Source: a bacterium (GTDB lineage: Bacteria > CSSED10-310 > JAJRTK01). From it: DNA of 41,210 nucleotides. The notes under the pieces are model-generated. The model was not told the origin of the DNA and did no database searches. It saw only the letters and a list, made by a program, of their open reading frames with translations. The first letter of the stretch is position 1; the number at the start of each line of letters is the position of its first letter. The stretch spans positions 1 to 41,210 of the forward strand of contig JAJRTK010000099.1 of NCBI GenBank assembly GCA_024278345.1, written 5' to 3'. The translations under genes were made by a program, and so were the position numbers. Positions 40,123-41,210 of this stretch are shown in pieces.

Positions 40123-41070
40123 ATGAAAAAGCTTCTGCGGACCTTTGGAGCTGGGACGATCATCCTAATCGTGGTCGTGTTGGGGACACTTCACGCCGTT
40201 GGATACCGAGACGCGAAGGCTCGGGTTGAAGACTATGTCCGTTCTTTTGGCAACAATGGTGTGCCTGGCGCCATCGAGCCGTACGGGATGAACCGGTTGC
40301 TCAAGACCACCCGGGTTCGATACAATAACACCGTCTACCGGCTTTCCTTCAGCTCCACCAGTGCGTCGAAAGATGAAGTCATCGACGCCTACTCCCAATA
40401 CTTGGAAGGTCCGAAGTTGGTGGAGGTCGCAGGGAAGGGGGCGGTCAAGACCCTGTTCAACTTCGACGGAAATGCCATCACGGTCATTCGGGCCATGGAT
40501 CTGGGGGAGCGAGGTTCTGGTTCTTTCGTTCAAAAGCTCTACACGGTCAAGAAGAACCTGGGCAGGAACTTGACACCGGAAGAGATGCTGGCGAGCATGC
40601 CGGAATTGGCGCCCACCATCGAGGCGGTTTCCGACGAAAAGCTCACCATGTCGGAACGGATCCAGCTTGGGCTGAAATTACTGAAGACCATGTTCCCGCT
40701 GGAAAATCACCCTTCCAAGAGCCGGATTGCCAGGATGCCTGAAAAGGATGCGCCTGGCTATGATCTCTTCGACGAATCGCGCTATCCGGGGGCCGTGCGA
40801 CGAAGCTCAATGGCACTGGAAGATGGGCGAATCCACATCGTCCGTTACGTGACGCGATCCACACCTGACGCGGTGCAGCGCTACTACCTACAGAGCCTGC
40901 CCGCTGCCGGTTGGGCTCCCGATCCAACACTCGTGATGGCGCAGGCCAAGAATGGGAGTTCGGATCCCTATCAGCTCTTGTTCCAGAAAACGGGTGGGGA
41001 AACGCTCAACATCACAATCGCCCCGTCTTCCAAGGGGCAGAGAACCGACATCACGGTGATGTACCAATGA
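40123..41070 (+). CDS. Membrane-anchored hypothetical protein in the Tad-like cluster
   Basis: ATG 40123 has GGGAGGTG upstream. Residues 5-26 (LRTFGAGTIILIVVVLGTLH) form an uncleaved anchor. The soluble part has two similar-looking halves: one with VYRLSFSSTSASKDEVIDAY and SQYLEG, another with IHIVRYVTRSTPDAVQRYYL and QSLPAAGWAPDP, each followed by beta strands (KTLFNFDGNAITVIRAMD; LLFQKTGGETLNITIAP). The duplication is my reading. I do not recognise the family. Last gene of the TadE/TadG-like run, 13 bases before a family A element. Confidence 0.7.
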   Translation: MKKLLRTFGAGTIILIVVVLGTLHAVGYRDAKARVEDYVRSFGNNGVPGAIEPYGMNRLLKTTRVRYNNTVYRLSFSSTSASKDEVIDAYSQYLEGPKLVEVAGKGAVKTLFNFDGNAITVIRAMDLGERGSGSFVQKLYTVKKNLGRNLTPEEMLASMPELAPTIEAVSDEKLTMSERIQLGLKLLKTMFPLENHPSKSRIARMPEKDAPGYDLFDESRYPGAVRRSSMALEDGRIHIVRYVTRSTPDAVQRYYLQSLPAAGWAPDPTLVMAQAKNGSSDPYQLLFQKTGGETLNITIAPSSKGQRTDITVMYQ

Positions 41071-41083
41071 GCTTACAAAAGCA

Positions 41084-41210
41084 GGGTATCCGCGTAAGGC
41101 GGGACAATTCGGTATTATCTTGCGTCGTACCAACGCCTCGCGTTGCTCGGCGGTCGTTCGGGGACTCCGTCCCCCGTCCCCTGGCAGGGCGTTGCCCTGC
41201 ACCCACCAGG
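41084..41210. mobile_element. Family A MITE, copy cut by window end
   Basis: Starts GGGTATCCGCGTAAGGCGGG, two substitutions from the 23-bp end of the intact copy, and continues with AACGCCTCGCGTTGCTCGGC, GGGGACTCCGTCCCCCGTCC and GCCCTGCACCCACCAGG. Compared with the other two copies it lacks the roughly 43-base GTCAC/GTGAC palindromic block. The right end lies beyond the window. Confidence 0.88.

Noticed and set aside
1-41210. tRNA, rRNA and CRISPR arrays
   Set aside because: No cloverleaf with a T-loop GTTCRA word, no rRNA-like block and no regularly spaced direct repeats were seen in the gene-free stretches.

Overview
The window reads as a chromosomal segment of a Gram-negative-type (diderm) bacterium with GC-rich coding sequence. 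Evidence for a diderm is FtsX/EnvC-like/Ctp-like division and cell-wall genes, a YafK-type L,D-transpeptidase, an O-antigen-ligase-like polymerase and periplasmic binding proteins. I cannot place it in a phylum from sequence alone. I found no rRNA, tRNA or CRISPR array.

Layout. 1-1210: remains of an ISKra4-type transposase, cut off by the left edge, with internal deletions and a small element (480-700) inserted in it. 1365-7573: mixed small operons (secreted and membrane hypotheticals, an SDR epimerase with a methyltransferase, a HAD-like protein, a double hot-dog acyl-CoA thioesterase, a small helical protein, a DUF2087 protein). 7576-12601 (minus): a complete branched-chain amino-acid ABC operon, livK-livH-livM-livG-livF, with an enlarged LivH. 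12904-18761 (minus): DUF4846 protein, L,D-transpeptidase, a conserved small protein, a zinc-ribbon/TPR protein, a YkgJ-type cysteine cluster protein and a methyltransferase. 18937-25637 (minus): ComEC, a ComEA-like HhH protein, an oligopeptide-type binding protein carrying an inserted SH3-like domain, a membrane-anchored SGNH hydrolase and an SDR. 26369-32122 (plus): M61 peptidase with PDZ, FtsX, EnvC-like factor and a Ctp/S41-family protein, coupled by stop/start overlaps. 32128-36862 (plus): O-antigen-ligase/TPR protein, GT2 glycosyltransferase, WecA-type phosphotransferase. 37420-41070 (plus): TadE/TadG-like pilus-associated proteins and an anchored unknown.

The most striking content is a layer of small non-coding mobile elements between and inside these genes. 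Family A (three copies: 25747-26041, 15469-15628 inverted and truncated, 41084 to the window end) has perfect 23-bp inverted ends and, in the intact copy, a perfect 9-bp flanking duplication. Family B (36841-36993) has 11-bp inverted ends, an 8-bp duplication, and rewrites the C-terminus of the wecA-like gene. Family C (480-700) sits inside the transposase; removing it with one copy of its duplication restores the reading frame. A fourth family of about 55-60 bp, without visible inverted ends, occurs four times in gene-free DNA (12761, 24684, 26149, 34605).

Several proteins depart from their families at the active site or by insertion: the S41 protein has lost both catalytic Ser and Lys, the EnvC-like LytM domain and the ComEC beta-lactamase-like domain lack metal ligands, LivH has two insertions, and the SBP_bac_5 protein contains an SH3-like module.
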